From the NCBI RefSeq assembly GCF_001475935.1, contig NZ_LDQA01000021.1, positions 62,001 through 126,000 on the forward strand: a stretch of 64,000 bases of DNA, written 5' to 3'. Positions 39,947 through 50,375 of the stretch are shown here, piece after piece. This DNA comes from Aureimonas ureilytica. GTDB taxonomy: Bacteria > Pseudomonadota > Alphaproteobacteria > Rhizobiales > Rhizobiaceae. Position numbers and translations under genes: made by a program. The notes below the pieces were generated by a model, which saw only the letters and a program-made list of their open reading frames with translations, was not told where the DNA came from and searched no databases. Position 1 is the stretch's first letter, and each line of letters starts with the position of its first letter.

Positions 39947-40258
39947 CAAGACGGCTTGTCAGGGGAGACGCCGCCGGACGCGATCGATCTTCTGGCCTCC
40001 GGGCCGGACGGGCGCTTCCTTCTGCGCACGCCGCGTCTCGACGTGTCGCTGAACGGGGCGGGGGACGCCATCGCCGCCCTGTTCTTCCTGCATTGGAAGC
40101 GGACGGGCTCGGCCGCTGCCGCGCTTCGGGCGGCCGGTTCCTCGATCTACGGCCTGCTCCGGCGCACGTTCGAGGCCGGCTCACGGGAGTTGCTGCTGGT
40201 GGAGGCGCAGGACGAATTCGTGCAGCCCTCCATCCTGTTCGAGCCGCAAAGGCTTTGA
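39947..40258 (+). pseudogene. pdxY: pdxY remnant: C-terminal third of pyridoxal kinase
   Basis: About 100 codons ending at TGA 40258 match the end of pyridoxal kinase PdxY: ETPPDAIDLL, the ribokinase-family anion-hole motif NGAGDAIAALFFLHW (catalytic Asp included), then AAGSSIYGLLRRTFEAGSRE and VEAQDEFVQPS. The N-terminal ~190 residues, with the substrate and ATP lid, are missing; upstream of about 39947 the sequence turns AT-rich and belongs to the LuxR-gene region. No ribosome site precedes the fragment. It is therefore read as a gene beheaded by insertion or deletion. Whether an intact copy exists elsewhere is unknown. Confidence 0.7.
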
Positions 40259-40386
40259 CATGCGGCAAGGCCAAGCGTCGAACGCCGTGGCCTTGCGAGA
40301 ACGACAGCACACAACCTCCAAACGATCCGTGCTTTGATCGATCAACGCGATTGCCTTTCGCGAGATCAGGCCCTAAGCGCTGAAAG

Positions 40387-40406
40387 GCCGCCTGTGTTGG
40401 GGCGGC
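40387..40406 (+). terminator. Possible terminator after the pdxY remnant
   Basis: GCCGCC and GGCGGC form a 6-bp stem (7 with flanking G-C/T) around TGTGTTGG, followed by TTCGGTGTT. Weak. Confidence 0.35.
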
Positions 40407-40469
40407 TTCGGTGTTGACACTGTGGCGGGCTCGCGGAGTGGCACACGTCCTGAGCGAAGGGGGGGTGGT

Positions 40470-40820
40470 ATGGCGATCTTTCATCGTGGGACCGAGGCGA
40501 TAGTGCTTGTCGGCCTGCTGATGCTCGGCGGCTGCGTCAGCTCGACGCAATATTCGGCCGTGTCGGAAGCGTTGAAGGGCAGCGCCGAGTTGCGGCGCGA
40601 GAGTGTCGAAACCTGTGTGAGCAACAATCGCTCGACGCCTGAGCAGAAGGACATGATGCGCAAGCTCATGAACCTTTCGCCGGGAAGCAACGTGGTTCGG
40701 GTCGGATGCGAACGGGCCACGGCGGGTCTGGCGTCCGGCAAACTCAGCTACGACGATTATCGCGCCATTCAGTTCGGCCAGATCACGCCACAGATCGTCC
40801 GCGTTTTCCAGAACCGCTGA
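40470..40820 (+). CDS. Small lipoprotein (first of a paralogous pair)
   Basis: A 116-residue protein with a lipoprotein signal: hydrophobic core then LMLGGC, lipidated Cys22. The mature part contains two further cysteines (VETCVSN and RVGCERA) that could form a disulfide, and ends KLSYDDYRAIQFG...IVRVFQNR. It is clearly related to the lipoprotein 69 bases downstream (shared STxYxAxxEA, YDD and the C-terminal QxR pattern). No known family was recognised; an outer- or inner-membrane periplasmic location is predicted. A G-rich ribosome site precedes ATG 40470. Confidence 0.78.
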   Translation: MAIFHRGTEAIVLVGLLMLGGCVSSTQYSAVSEALKGSAELRRESVETCVSNNRSTPEQKDMMRKLMNLSPGSNVVRVGCERATAGLASGKLSYDDYRAIQFGQITPQIVRVFQNR

Positions 40821-40889
40821 CACCCGCTCGGCCCCCTAGTCTTGGTCTGATGTTCCGCATCGGCGGAGCGAAAGCTTCTCGAAGGAAAA

Positions 40890-41252
40890 GTGATGATGCG
40901 TTTTCGACTGGTTCTCCCGATCATGGCCACTTGCAGCCTTCTGCTTCTGGGCGGCTGCGTGACATCCACAAGCTACGACGCCACCGCGGAAGCGATGGGC
41001 CATAGCCCCGAACTGCTGGCCGATCGGATCGCCGATTGCACCAAGAGAACGGCGGCCACGCCCGGCGGGCTCAACGAGCTGCGTCAGGAAGCCAAGCTGC
41101 CGGTGGGGACGAGTGATGCGACCGTGGCCGAAACCGTGTGCCGGCGCAGCATGACCGCCATCGCGAAAGGGCGTATGACCTATGACGACCTTTTGTCGGC
41201 CTTCAACGGCACACCGAAGCCGATCGTCTACAAGGTCATCCAAGGGCGCTGA
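40890..41252 (+). CDS. Small lipoprotein (second of a paralogous pair)
   Basis: A 120-residue protein with lipobox LLGGC (lipidated Cys23), paralogue of the gene at 40470. Conserved between the two are CVxSTxYxAxxEAxxxSxEL, two internal cysteines, GKxxYDD-like GRMTYDDLL and a C-terminal IVxKVxQxR. AAGGAAAAG lies just upstream; ATG 40893 is an equivalent start. Function unknown. The pair probably arose by tandem duplication and may be one operon. Confidence 0.78.
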   Translation: MMMRFRLVLPIMATCSLLLLGGCVTSTSYDATAEAMGHSPELLADRIADCTKRTAATPGGLNELRQEAKLPVGTSDATVAETVCRRSMTAIAKGRMTYDDLLSAFNGTPKPIVYKVIQGR

Positions 41253-41396
41253 CGCTCGAGGCGGAGCCGATCGCGGACGAGCCATTCACGTTGGAAGAAC
41301 GCTGTCGTTCCCGCCAGTGAGGCCCGACCGCGCCCGCATTGCCGATAATTCACTTGCGAAAACCCACGTCTGCCCTCGTATGAAAATCAAAACGAT

Positions 41397-41412
41397 CTCA
41401 CGCTAGCGTGAG
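41397..41412. promoter_or_regulatory. Perfect 16-bp palindrome ahead of the RND efflux operon
   Basis: CTCACGCTAGCGTGAG is fully symmetric and lies 34 bases before the adaptor ATG. The size and position suit a TetR/MarR-type operator of an efflux operon. No regulator gene is adjacent in the window. Confidence 0.5.
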
Positions 41413-41445
41413 GCGGCGTGGGGCGATCGCGAGGGGTTTGGTCGG

Positions 41446-42714
41446 ATGGTGCGCTGGTTGGTTCTGATCCTGCTGGTGGCGGGAGCCGTGTCCTATGTGG
41501 AGCGGGACAGGCTGGCCCCGTATGCGCCGCCGGCCATCGCGTCCCTCCTGAAGGGTTCGGGCGGCGAAGCGGCCAAGACCGAGGGCGGTGGCGGCTCCAA
41601 GCGCGGTCGCGGCAATGGCGGTGGGCCGGTGGCCGTGCAACTGGCCGAGGCGACGGGTGGCTCGCTCCCCGTCCTGCGCGACACGATCGGCACGATCATT
41701 CCGGTCGCTTCCACGGTGATGACGAGCCAGACCACCGCCACGGTCGCCTCGATTGCAGTGGCCGATGGGGTCGATGTCAAGCGCGGCGATCTTCTCGTGT
41801 CGCTGGACGACAGTCTGGCGCTCGCGCAGATCGGCAAGGACAAGGCCGCCATCGAGCGCGATCAGGTGACGCTCGATCAGGCCAATCGCAATCTCCAGCG
41901 CACCACGGCTCTGGTGAAGTCCGGCGCCTACACCACGCAGCAGGGCGAGGACGCGCAGAGCGCCGTCAACGCGGCCGCCGCCGTTCTCAATGTCGATCGC
42001 GCCGCGCTCGCCGCCGACACCGTCGCGCTGGACAAGCTCAAGATCACCGCGCCTTTCGACGGTCGCCTGGGCGCCTTCGCCGTTTCGACCGGCGCGCTGG
42101 TGACGCCGGGAACGCCGATCATCACGCTGACCCAAAGCTCGCCCGTCTATGCTGCCTTCACCCTGCCGCAGGAGAATCTGGACCTTCTGCAAAAGAGCAT
42201 GGCGGCCGGCACGCTGTCGGTCTCCTCACGCCCGGCCGGCGATGGCGGCACGGCGATGGAGGGCAAGGTCGCCTTTATCGACAACGCGGTGAACACCATT
42301 TCGGGCACGATCGCGCTGCGCGCCGTCATCGACAATCCGAACGGCACTCTGATCGCTGGCCAATCCATCTCGGCGACCGTCAAGGCCGGTGAAAAGGACG
42401 GGCTGACCATCGTGCCGACCGTCGCCGTGCAGCCGCGCACGGATGGCAGCGTCGTCTATGTCGCCAAGGACGACGATACGGTGACCATCCGCAAGGTGGA
42501 TGTGGCGCTGCGCGTCGGCGACAAGACTGGCCTTTCCTCCGGCCTTCAGCCCGGCGAGCGGGTGGTGACGGAAGGGCAGGGGAACCTGTCCGAGGGCTCC
42601 AAGATCAAGCTCGCGGGCGAAGCGGCGTCGCAGGACGGAAAGTCCAAGACCCGCGGTACGCCCGTCGCGGACGCGGGCACCGGCACGGCCGCAGCGGCGG
42701 AGAGCGTGCGGTGA
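41446..42714 (+). CDS. RND efflux periplasmic adaptor (MdtA-like)
   Basis: A 422-residue membrane-fusion protein. One N-terminal helix (about 3-18), a Gly/Ser/Lys linker with a GGGGSKRGRGNGGGP stretch (about 50-62), then the lipoyl/barrel-sandwich half (TATVASIAVADGVDVKRGD), alpha hairpin (KDKAAIERDQVTLDQANRNL), second lipoyl half (ITAPFDGRLGAFAV) and beta-barrel. It links the pump encoded immediately downstream to an outer-membrane channel that is not in the window. Its stop overlaps the pump's GTG by 4 bases. The basic Gly-rich linker is unusual in adaptors of this class. Confidence 0.92.
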   Translation: MVRWLVLILLVAGAVSYVERDRLAPYAPPAIASLLKGSGGEAAKTEGGGGSKRGRGNGGGPVAVQLAEATGGSLPVLRDTIGTIIPVASTVMTSQTTATVASIAVADGVDVKRGDLLVSLDDSLALAQIGKDKAAIERDQVTLDQANRNLQRTTALVKSGAYTTQQGEDAQSAVNAAAAVLNVDRAALAADTVALDKLKITAPFDGRLGAFAVSTGALVTPGTPIITLTQSSPVYAAFTLPQENLDLLQKSMAAGTLSVSSRPAGDGGTAMEGKVAFIDNAVNTISGTIALRAVIDNPNGTLIAGQSISATVKAGEKDGLTIVPTVAVQPRTDGSVVYVAKDDDTVTIRKVDVALRVGDKTGLSSGLQPGERVVTEGQGNLSEGSKIKLAGEAASQDGKSKTRGTPVADAGTGTAAAAESVR

Positions 42715-45700
42715 ACATCTCCACACTCTTCATCCGTCGCCCGGTCGCGACGCTTCTTCTCTCGCTCGCCGTGCTTCTGGCGGGCATGGCGGCCTTCCGG
42801 CTTCTGCCCGTCGCCGCTCTGCCGCAGGCCGATTATCCGACGATCAGCGTGTCGGCCCAGCTCGCCGGCGCCTCGCCCGATACGATGGCGAGCGCCGTGG
42901 CGACCCCGCTCATCAAGCAGTTCCAGACCATCGACGGCGTCGATACGATCACCGCGCGCTCCTCGCTGGGGAACACGCAGATCACCGTTCAGTTCGTGCT
43001 GTCGCGCGACATCGACGCGGCGGCCGCCGACATTCAGGCCGCCATCGCACGCAGCGCGCGGCAATTGCCCGACAACATGGCCGCGCCGCCGAGCTACCGG
43101 AAGGCCAATCCCGCCGACGCGCCGATCCTGCTCCTCGACCTCGTGTCGGATGGAACGCCGCTGACGCAAGTGGACGATCTTGCCGAAAACGTCATCTCGC
43201 CCGCGCTGTCCACCATTCAGGGCGTCGCCCAGGCGCAGGTCTATGGCGGCAAGACCTATGCCGTGCGCGTTCAGGTGCATCCCGACAAGCTCGCCTCCCG
43301 CTCGCTCTCCATGTCGCAGGTGGCCAATGCGCTCGCGGCTTCCAACAGCCAGACCCCGGTCGGCACCGTGCAGACGGCGGGCCAGGCGCTGACCGTGGAT
43401 ACGCCGACCCAACGCACGAACGCCGAAGAGTTCAAGACACTGGTGATCGCGCGCGCCGGCGGCGTGCCGATCCGCCTTGCCGATGTGGGCGACGTGAAGG
43501 ACAGTGTGTCCAACGTCAATCAGGGCAGCTGGCTCGACGGCAAGCCCTCGATCGTACTCGCCGTGCAACGCCAGCCGGGCGCCAACACGGTCGAGGTCGT
43601 GGACGCCATCAAGGCCAAGCTTCCCGAACTCGAAGCCTCGCTGCCGGCCTCCGTCCATATCGCCGTCGTCAACGACGCCTCCACGGCCATTAGCGCGGCG
43701 ATCGAGGACGTTCAGGAAACGCTGGCCCTCACCATCGGCCTCGTCATCCTCGTCATCTATCTGTTCCTCGGCCGCGTTTCGGCCACCATGGTGCCGGCGC
43801 TCGCCGTGCCGCTCTCGCTGGTCGCGACCTTCGGCGCCATGTATGTGCTCGGCTTCTCCATCGACAATCTGTCGCTTCTGGCGCTGACGCTCTCGGTCGG
43901 CCTCGTGGTGGACGATGCCATCGTCATGCTCGAAAACATCGTGCGCCATGTCGAGGACGGCATGGCCCCGATGGAAGCGGCACTCAAGGGCAGCGGCGAG
44001 GTGGCGGGCACGATCATCTCCATGTCGCTCTCGCTGGTCGCGGTGTTTCTGCCGATCCTCTTGATGGGCGGCGTGGTCGGGCGCGTCCTCAACGAGTTCG
44101 GCATGGTGGTCACGCTGTCGATCCTGGCCTCGGCCGTCGTCTCGCTGACGCTGACGCCCATGCTTTCGGCGCGCCTGCCCTCGACCCATGCCCCGACGCG
44201 CGGCGTGGCGGCTGCCTTCTCGCGCGGCTTCGACAAGACCACCGTTCTGTACGGGCGGATGGTCGATTGGTGCCTGAAGCGCAACGGCTTCATCATGGCC
44301 GTGTTCGTCTTGAGCTTCGCGGCGTCGGTCTACATGTTCGCGACCCTGCCGCGCTCCTTCTTCCCGCAAGAAGACAACGGGCTTCTGACGATCTCGACGC
44401 AGGCCCGGCAGGACATTTCCTTCGAGGCCATGAGCGCGCTGCAGGCCAAGGCCGCCGCCGCCGTGAAGGCCGACCCCGCCGTATCCGCCGTCACTTCGAC
44501 GCTCGGCGGCGGGCCGGGCGGCTCGACCTTCAACTCCGGCTCCATGTTCGTCCAGCTGAAGCCCAAGGACCAGCGCCCGCCGCTGGAGCAGACGCTCTCG
44601 TCGCTGCGCCGGAGCTTGGGCGCCATTGCCGGCCTCAAGAGCTTCGCGACGCCCGTGCAGAGCCTGCGCTTCGGCGGGCGCTCGACGCAGAGCCAGTATC
44701 AGCTCGTGGTTCAGTCGCTCGACGCCAATGCCGCGCGCGAATGGTCCGCCAAGCTTCTCGACGCCATGCGCGCCGATCCCACGCATTTCGTGGATGTCGC
44801 GACCGACCTTCAGGACAACGGCCTGCAGGAGCGTGTGAAGGTGGATCAGGACCGGGCCGACGCGCTCGGCATCTCCTCCAGCAATCTGCGCACGGCGCTG
44901 GAAGCGGGCTTCGGCACGCTGACGGCGACGCAGATCCAGGCCACCGGCAATAGCTACGATGTCATCCTGGAATATGATCCGAGCCTCTCCTGGACGGATG
45001 CGCGCCTCGACTCCATTCGCGTGCCCGCCTCGGACGGAACGCTGGTGCCGCTCTCGGCCTTCGCCAAGCTGAGCCGCGAGGCGGGGCCGGTAACGGTGAA
45101 TCAGACGGGCCAGCTCACCGCCGTCACGCTGTCCTTCAACCTGCCGGCCGGCATGTCGCTCGGCACGTCCACGGCGGCCGTGGACGCGATCAAGGCCCAG
45201 ATCGGCCTGCCGACCAATGTCACGACCTCCTATGCCGGCACGGCGCAGGTGTTCCAGCAGGCGACCGGCAATCTCGGCCTCCTGATCGGCGCGGCCGTGC
45301 TCGTCATCTATATCGTGCTCGGCGTTCTCTATGAGAGCTTCATCCACCCGCTCACCATTCTCTCCGGCCTGCCCTCGGCCGCCTTCGGCGCGCTGGCCGC
45401 CCTGCAATGGTACGGGCTCGATCTCTCGATCATCGCCGTGATCGGCCTTCTCATGCTGATCGGCATCGTGAAGAAGAACGCGATCATGATGATCGACGTC
45501 GCCCTCGAAATGCAGCGCGAGGAGGGGCACACGCCCGTCGTCGCCATTCGCGAGGCCTGCGTGCGCCGCTTCCGGCCGATCATGATGACGACCTTCTGCG
45601 CCCTGCTCGGCGCCTTGCCGATCGCGATGGGCACCGGCGCCTCGTCCGAGCTGCGCCAGCCCCTCGGCATCGCCGTGGTCGGCGGCCTCATGGTCAGTCA

Positions 45701-45827
45701 GGTGCTGACCCTCTTCATCACGCCGGTGATCTTCGTGGAGATCGAGCGGGTCAGGCGCTTCGTGGGGCGTCTTTTTGTGCGACGCACTGTCGCAATGCAC
45801 CACGAAGGCACCGCCACGCACGGTTGA
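42711..45827 (+). CDS. RND efflux transporter, HAE1-type (MdtB/MdtC-like)
   Basis: A 1038-residue inner-membrane multidrug pump. Twelve-helix plan: N-terminal ISTLFIRRPVATLL, porter domains, GLVVDDAIVMLENIVRH in TM4 with the conserved paired Asp residues of the proton relay, the repeat helices, and in the C half GLLMLIGIVKKNAIMM and EACVRRFRPIMMTTFC. It exports hydrophobic drugs, bile salts or metabolites by proton antiport. GTG 42711 overlaps the adaptor stop. A 12-bp-stem terminator ends the operon at 45855. No TolC-like gene follows. Confidence 0.95.
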   Translation: MNISTLFIRRPVATLLLSLAVLLAGMAAFRLLPVAALPQADYPTISVSAQLAGASPDTMASAVATPLIKQFQTIDGVDTITARSSLGNTQITVQFVLSRDIDAAAADIQAAIARSARQLPDNMAAPPSYRKANPADAPILLLDLVSDGTPLTQVDDLAENVISPALSTIQGVAQAQVYGGKTYAVRVQVHPDKLASRSLSMSQVANALAASNSQTPVGTVQTAGQALTVDTPTQRTNAEEFKTLVIARAGGVPIRLADVGDVKDSVSNVNQGSWLDGKPSIVLAVQRQPGANTVEVVDAIKAKLPELEASLPASVHIAVVNDASTAISAAIEDVQETLALTIGLVILVIYLFLGRVSATMVPALAVPLSLVATFGAMYVLGFSIDNLSLLALTLSVGLVVDDAIVMLENIVRHVEDGMAPMEAALKGSGEVAGTIISMSLSLVAVFLPILLMGGVVGRVLNEFGMVVTLSILASAVVSLTLTPMLSARLPSTHAPTRGVAAAFSRGFDKTTVLYGRMVDWCLKRNGFIMAVFVLSFAASVYMFATLPRSFFPQEDNGLLTISTQARQDISFEAMSALQAKAAAAVKADPAVSAVTSTLGGGPGGSTFNSGSMFVQLKPKDQRPPLEQTLSSLRRSLGAIAGLKSFATPVQSLRFGGRSTQSQYQLVVQSLDANAAREWSAKLLDAMRADPTHFVDVATDLQDNGLQERVKVDQDRADALGISSSNLRTALEAGFGTLTATQIQATGNSYDVILEYDPSLSWTDARLDSIRVPASDGTLVPLSAFAKLSREAGPVTVNQTGQLTAVTLSFNLPAGMSLGTSTAAVDAIKAQIGLPTNVTTSYAGTAQVFQQATGNLGLLIGAAVLVIYIVLGVLYESFIHPLTILSGLPSAAFGALAALQWYGLDLSIIAVIGLLMLIGIVKKNAIMMIDVALEMQREEGHTPVVAIREACVRRFRPIMMTTFCALLGALPIAMGTGASSELRQPLGIAVVGGLMVSQVLTLFITPVIFVEIERVRRFVGRLFVRRTVAMHHEGTATHG

Positions 45828-45854
45828 CGGAGCGACGCTTCCGCGCGCAAGACA

Positions 45855-45890
45855 GAGCCTGTGCGGATTTCCGCACAGGCTCCGAGTTTG
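45855..45890 (+). terminator. Intrinsic terminator of the RND operon
   Basis: GAGCCTGTGCGG and CCGCACAGGCTC form a perfect 12-bp stem with an ATTT loop, followed by CGAGTTT. It lies 27 bases past the pump stop and 20 bases before maeB. Confidence 0.85.
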
Positions 45891-45910
45891 ACGCGGCGAA
45901 GGAAGCAGAC

Positions 45911-48190
<2,280 letters not shown>

Positions 48191-48197
48191 AGGAAGA

Positions 48198-48384
48198 GCA
48201 GGGGCGCTGCCCCTGCACCCCGCCAGGGGAAATGATTTCCCCTGGCCCCCTCTCCAGTTGAAGAATGTCCAAAAGCAAAGGAGGCCGCTGGCCCCCTTTG
48301 CTTTTGGAAAGATCATCAAATGAAAAGAAGGGTTCGGGAATTCCTTCCCGAGCGGGGATCGGGGCGGCAGCCCCGCCCATCCCC
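48198..48384. repeat. Cluster of five palindromic hairpins between convergent maeB and yjfF
   Basis: Five stem-loops fill 187 bases: 48198-48216 (8 bp), 48223-48245 (10 bp), 48269-48307 (13 bp), 48334-48351 (7 bp) and 48354-48384 (outer 6 bp plus inner 5 bp), which abuts the yjfF stop. The first two (GCAGGGGC/GCCCCTGC and CCAGGGGAAA/TTTCCCCTGG) look like mobile intergenic palindromes of GC-rich alphaproteobacteria. Together they can also act as a bidirectional terminator. Confidence 0.7.
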
Positions 48385-49347
48385 TCACGCCGTCGCCGCG
48401 AGGCTCGTGCGTTGGGTGAGGAGGCGTTGGAGGGCGATGAAGGCGAAGAGAAGGATGCCGATGGCGATCTTGGTCCACCAGGAGGAGAGGGTTCCGTCGA
48501 AGACGATATAGGTCTGGATCAGGCCCGAGATGAGGACGCCGACGAGCGTGCCGGCGACGAAGCCGACGCCGCCGGTGAGCAGCGTTCCACCGATGACCAC
48601 GGCGGCGATGGCGTCGAGTTCGACGCCGACGGTGGCGAGCGAATAGCCCGAGGAGGTGTAGAGGGCAAAGACGACGCCCGCGACGCCGGCGAGCAGGCTG
48701 GAGAGCGCGTAGATGCCGATGGTGACGCGCGCGACGGGCACGCCCATGAGTTCGGCCGAGTTGCGGTCCCCGCCCAGCGCGTAGACATAGGTGCCGAAGC
48801 GCGTCTTGTGGGCGATGAGAATGCCGAGCGCGAAGACGGCGAGCATGACCATGGCGACGAAGGAAAGACGCCCGCCCGTGGGGATGACCCAGTAGATGCG
48901 CTTGAGGGCGTCGAAGGCGGGATGGTCGATCGGAATGGATTCGGTGGTCAGGAGATAGCAGCCGCCGCGCGCCAGAAACATGCCGGCCAGCGTCACGATG
49001 AAGGGCGGGGTCTGGAGATAATGGATCATCGCGCCCATGGCCGCGCCGAAGAGCGCGGCGATAACGATGATCGCGGGGATCATGAGGTAGGGATGCCAGC
49101 CCGCCTGGATGGTGACGGCGAGGAAGACGCCGGTGAAGGCGATCACCGAGCCGACCGAGAGATCGATGCCGCCCGACAGGATGACGAAGGTCATGCCGAC
49201 CGCGACGATGCCGAGAAAGGCGTTGTCGGTCAGGAGATTGGCGGCGACGCGGGTGGACAGGATCGCCGGGAACTGCAGCGAGGACAGCGCGAAGGCGGCG
49301 ACGAAGACAGCGACGGTGACGAGTAGGGGCAGGAAACGCGCGTTCAT
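48385..49347 (-). CDS. yjfF: Galactofuranose-type sugar ABC permease YjfF
   Basis: A 320-residue permease of the BPD_transp_2 (RbsC/AraH) class. The N terminus (MNARFLPLLVTVAVFVAAF) and NLLTDNAFLGIVAVGMTFVILSGGIDLSVGS, the class hallmark, are followed by about eight helices. It is the second of two non-identical permeases, as in E. coli ytfQRT-yjfF which imports galactofuranose. It overlaps ytfT by 4 bases (ATGA), so the genes are co-translated. The substrate is inferred from family and order. Confidence 0.85.
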   Translation of the reverse strand: MNARFLPLLVTVAVFVAAFALSSLQFPAILSTRVAANLLTDNAFLGIVAVGMTFVILSGGIDLSVGSVIAFTGVFLAVTIQAGWHPYLMIPAIIVIAALFGAAMGAMIHYLQTPPFIVTLAGMFLARGGCYLLTTESIPIDHPAFDALKRIYWVIPTGGRLSFVAMVMLAVFALGILIAHKTRFGTYVYALGGDRNSAELMGVPVARVTIGIYALSSLLAGVAGVVFALYTSSGYSLATVGVELDAIAAVVIGGTLLTGGVGFVAGTLVGVLISGLIQTYIVFDGTLSSWWTKIAIGILLFAFIALQRLLTQRTSLAATA

Positions 49348-50375
49348 CGTCCGGGAACCTCGCGAATGGACGAAACGGAGGGCACAGGTTTAGGGGGCGG
49401 CGGGCGGCGGCGAACGAAGCCCGAGAGGTGCGCCATGGCGGGCGACTGGATCACCAGGATCAGCACGATCAGCGCGGCCTTGAGGATCAGGTTCATTTCC
49501 GGCGGGAAGCCCGACAGAAGAATGCCGGTGTTCATCGCCTGGATGATCAATGCGCCGACCAGCGACAGAAGGATGGAGAAGCGCCCACCCATGAGCGAGG
49601 TGCCGCCGATCACCACGGCGAGGATGGCGTCGAGTTCGAGCCAGAGGCCGGCATTGTTGGCGTCCGCTCCGCGAATGTCGGCGGCCGCGACGATGCCGGC
49701 GACAGAGGCGCAGAGGCCCGAGGTCATATAGGCGGCGAGGATCACGGCGCGCGCGTCGATGCCGGCCAGAGCCGAGGCGCGCCGGTTGATGCCGGTCGCC
49801 TCGATGAGAAGGCCGAGCGCGGTGCGGCGCACGATCAGAATGGCGACGAGCGCGACGACGAGCGCGATGACCACAGGCATGGGCAACCCAAGAAAGGAGC
49901 CGCCGCCGATGAAGAAGAGCACGGGATCGTTGAAGGTGACGATGGTGCCGGAGGTGATGAGCTGGGCCACGCCGCGCCCGGCGACCATCAGGATCAGGGT
50001 GGCGATGATCGGCTGAATGTCGAGAACGGCGACGAGGAAGCCGTTCCACAAGCCGCAGACGAGGCCGACGCCGAGCGAGGCGAGCAGCACGATCGCGAGC
50101 GGATAGCCTTGCACGGTGAGCGTCGCGGCCACCGCGCCGGAAATCGCCATGACCGCGCCGACCGAGAGATCGACGCCCTTGGTGGCGATGACCAGCGTCA
50201 TGCCGACGGCCAGCAGCATGACCGGCGCGCCGCGATTGAGCACGTCGATCAGGGGGCCGTAGGCGCGCCCGTTCTGGAAGGCGAGGTCGAAGAAGCTGGG
50301 AAAGGCCAGCCAGTTGGCGAAGAGAACGAGAGCGAGCGCGCCGATCTGGGGCGCGGCACGGACAAGACGGTTCAC
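49344..50375 (-). CDS. ytfT: Galactofuranose-type sugar ABC permease YtfT
   Basis: A 343-residue BPD_transp_2 permease with NRGAPVMLLAVGMTLVIATKGVDLSVG, the conserved core, and a typical series of helices ending VLILVIQSPAMAHLSG. Overlaps by 4 bases with both the ATPase upstream and yjfF downstream. It pairs with YjfF to make the channel. Confidence 0.87.
   Translation of the reverse strand: MNRLVRAAPQIGALALVLFANWLAFPSFFDLAFQNGRAYGPLIDVLNRGAPVMLLAVGMTLVIATKGVDLSVGAVMAISGAVAATLTVQGYPLAIVLLASLGVGLVCGLWNGFLVAVLDIQPIIATLILMVAGRGVAQLITSGTIVTFNDPVLFFIGGGSFLGLPMPVVIALVVALVAILIVRRTALGLLIEATGINRRASALAGIDARAVILAAYMTSGLCASVAGIVAAADIRGADANNAGLWLELDAILAVVIGGTSLMGGRFSILLSLVGALIIQAMNTGILLSGFPPEMNLILKAALIVLILVIQSPAMAHLSGFVRRRPPPPKPVPSVSSIREVPGR

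Noticed and set aside
40412-40445. TTGACA at 40414-40419 as a promoter of the first lipoprotein
   Set aside because: No acceptable -10 hexamer lies 16-18 bases downstream, so it was not listed as a promoter.
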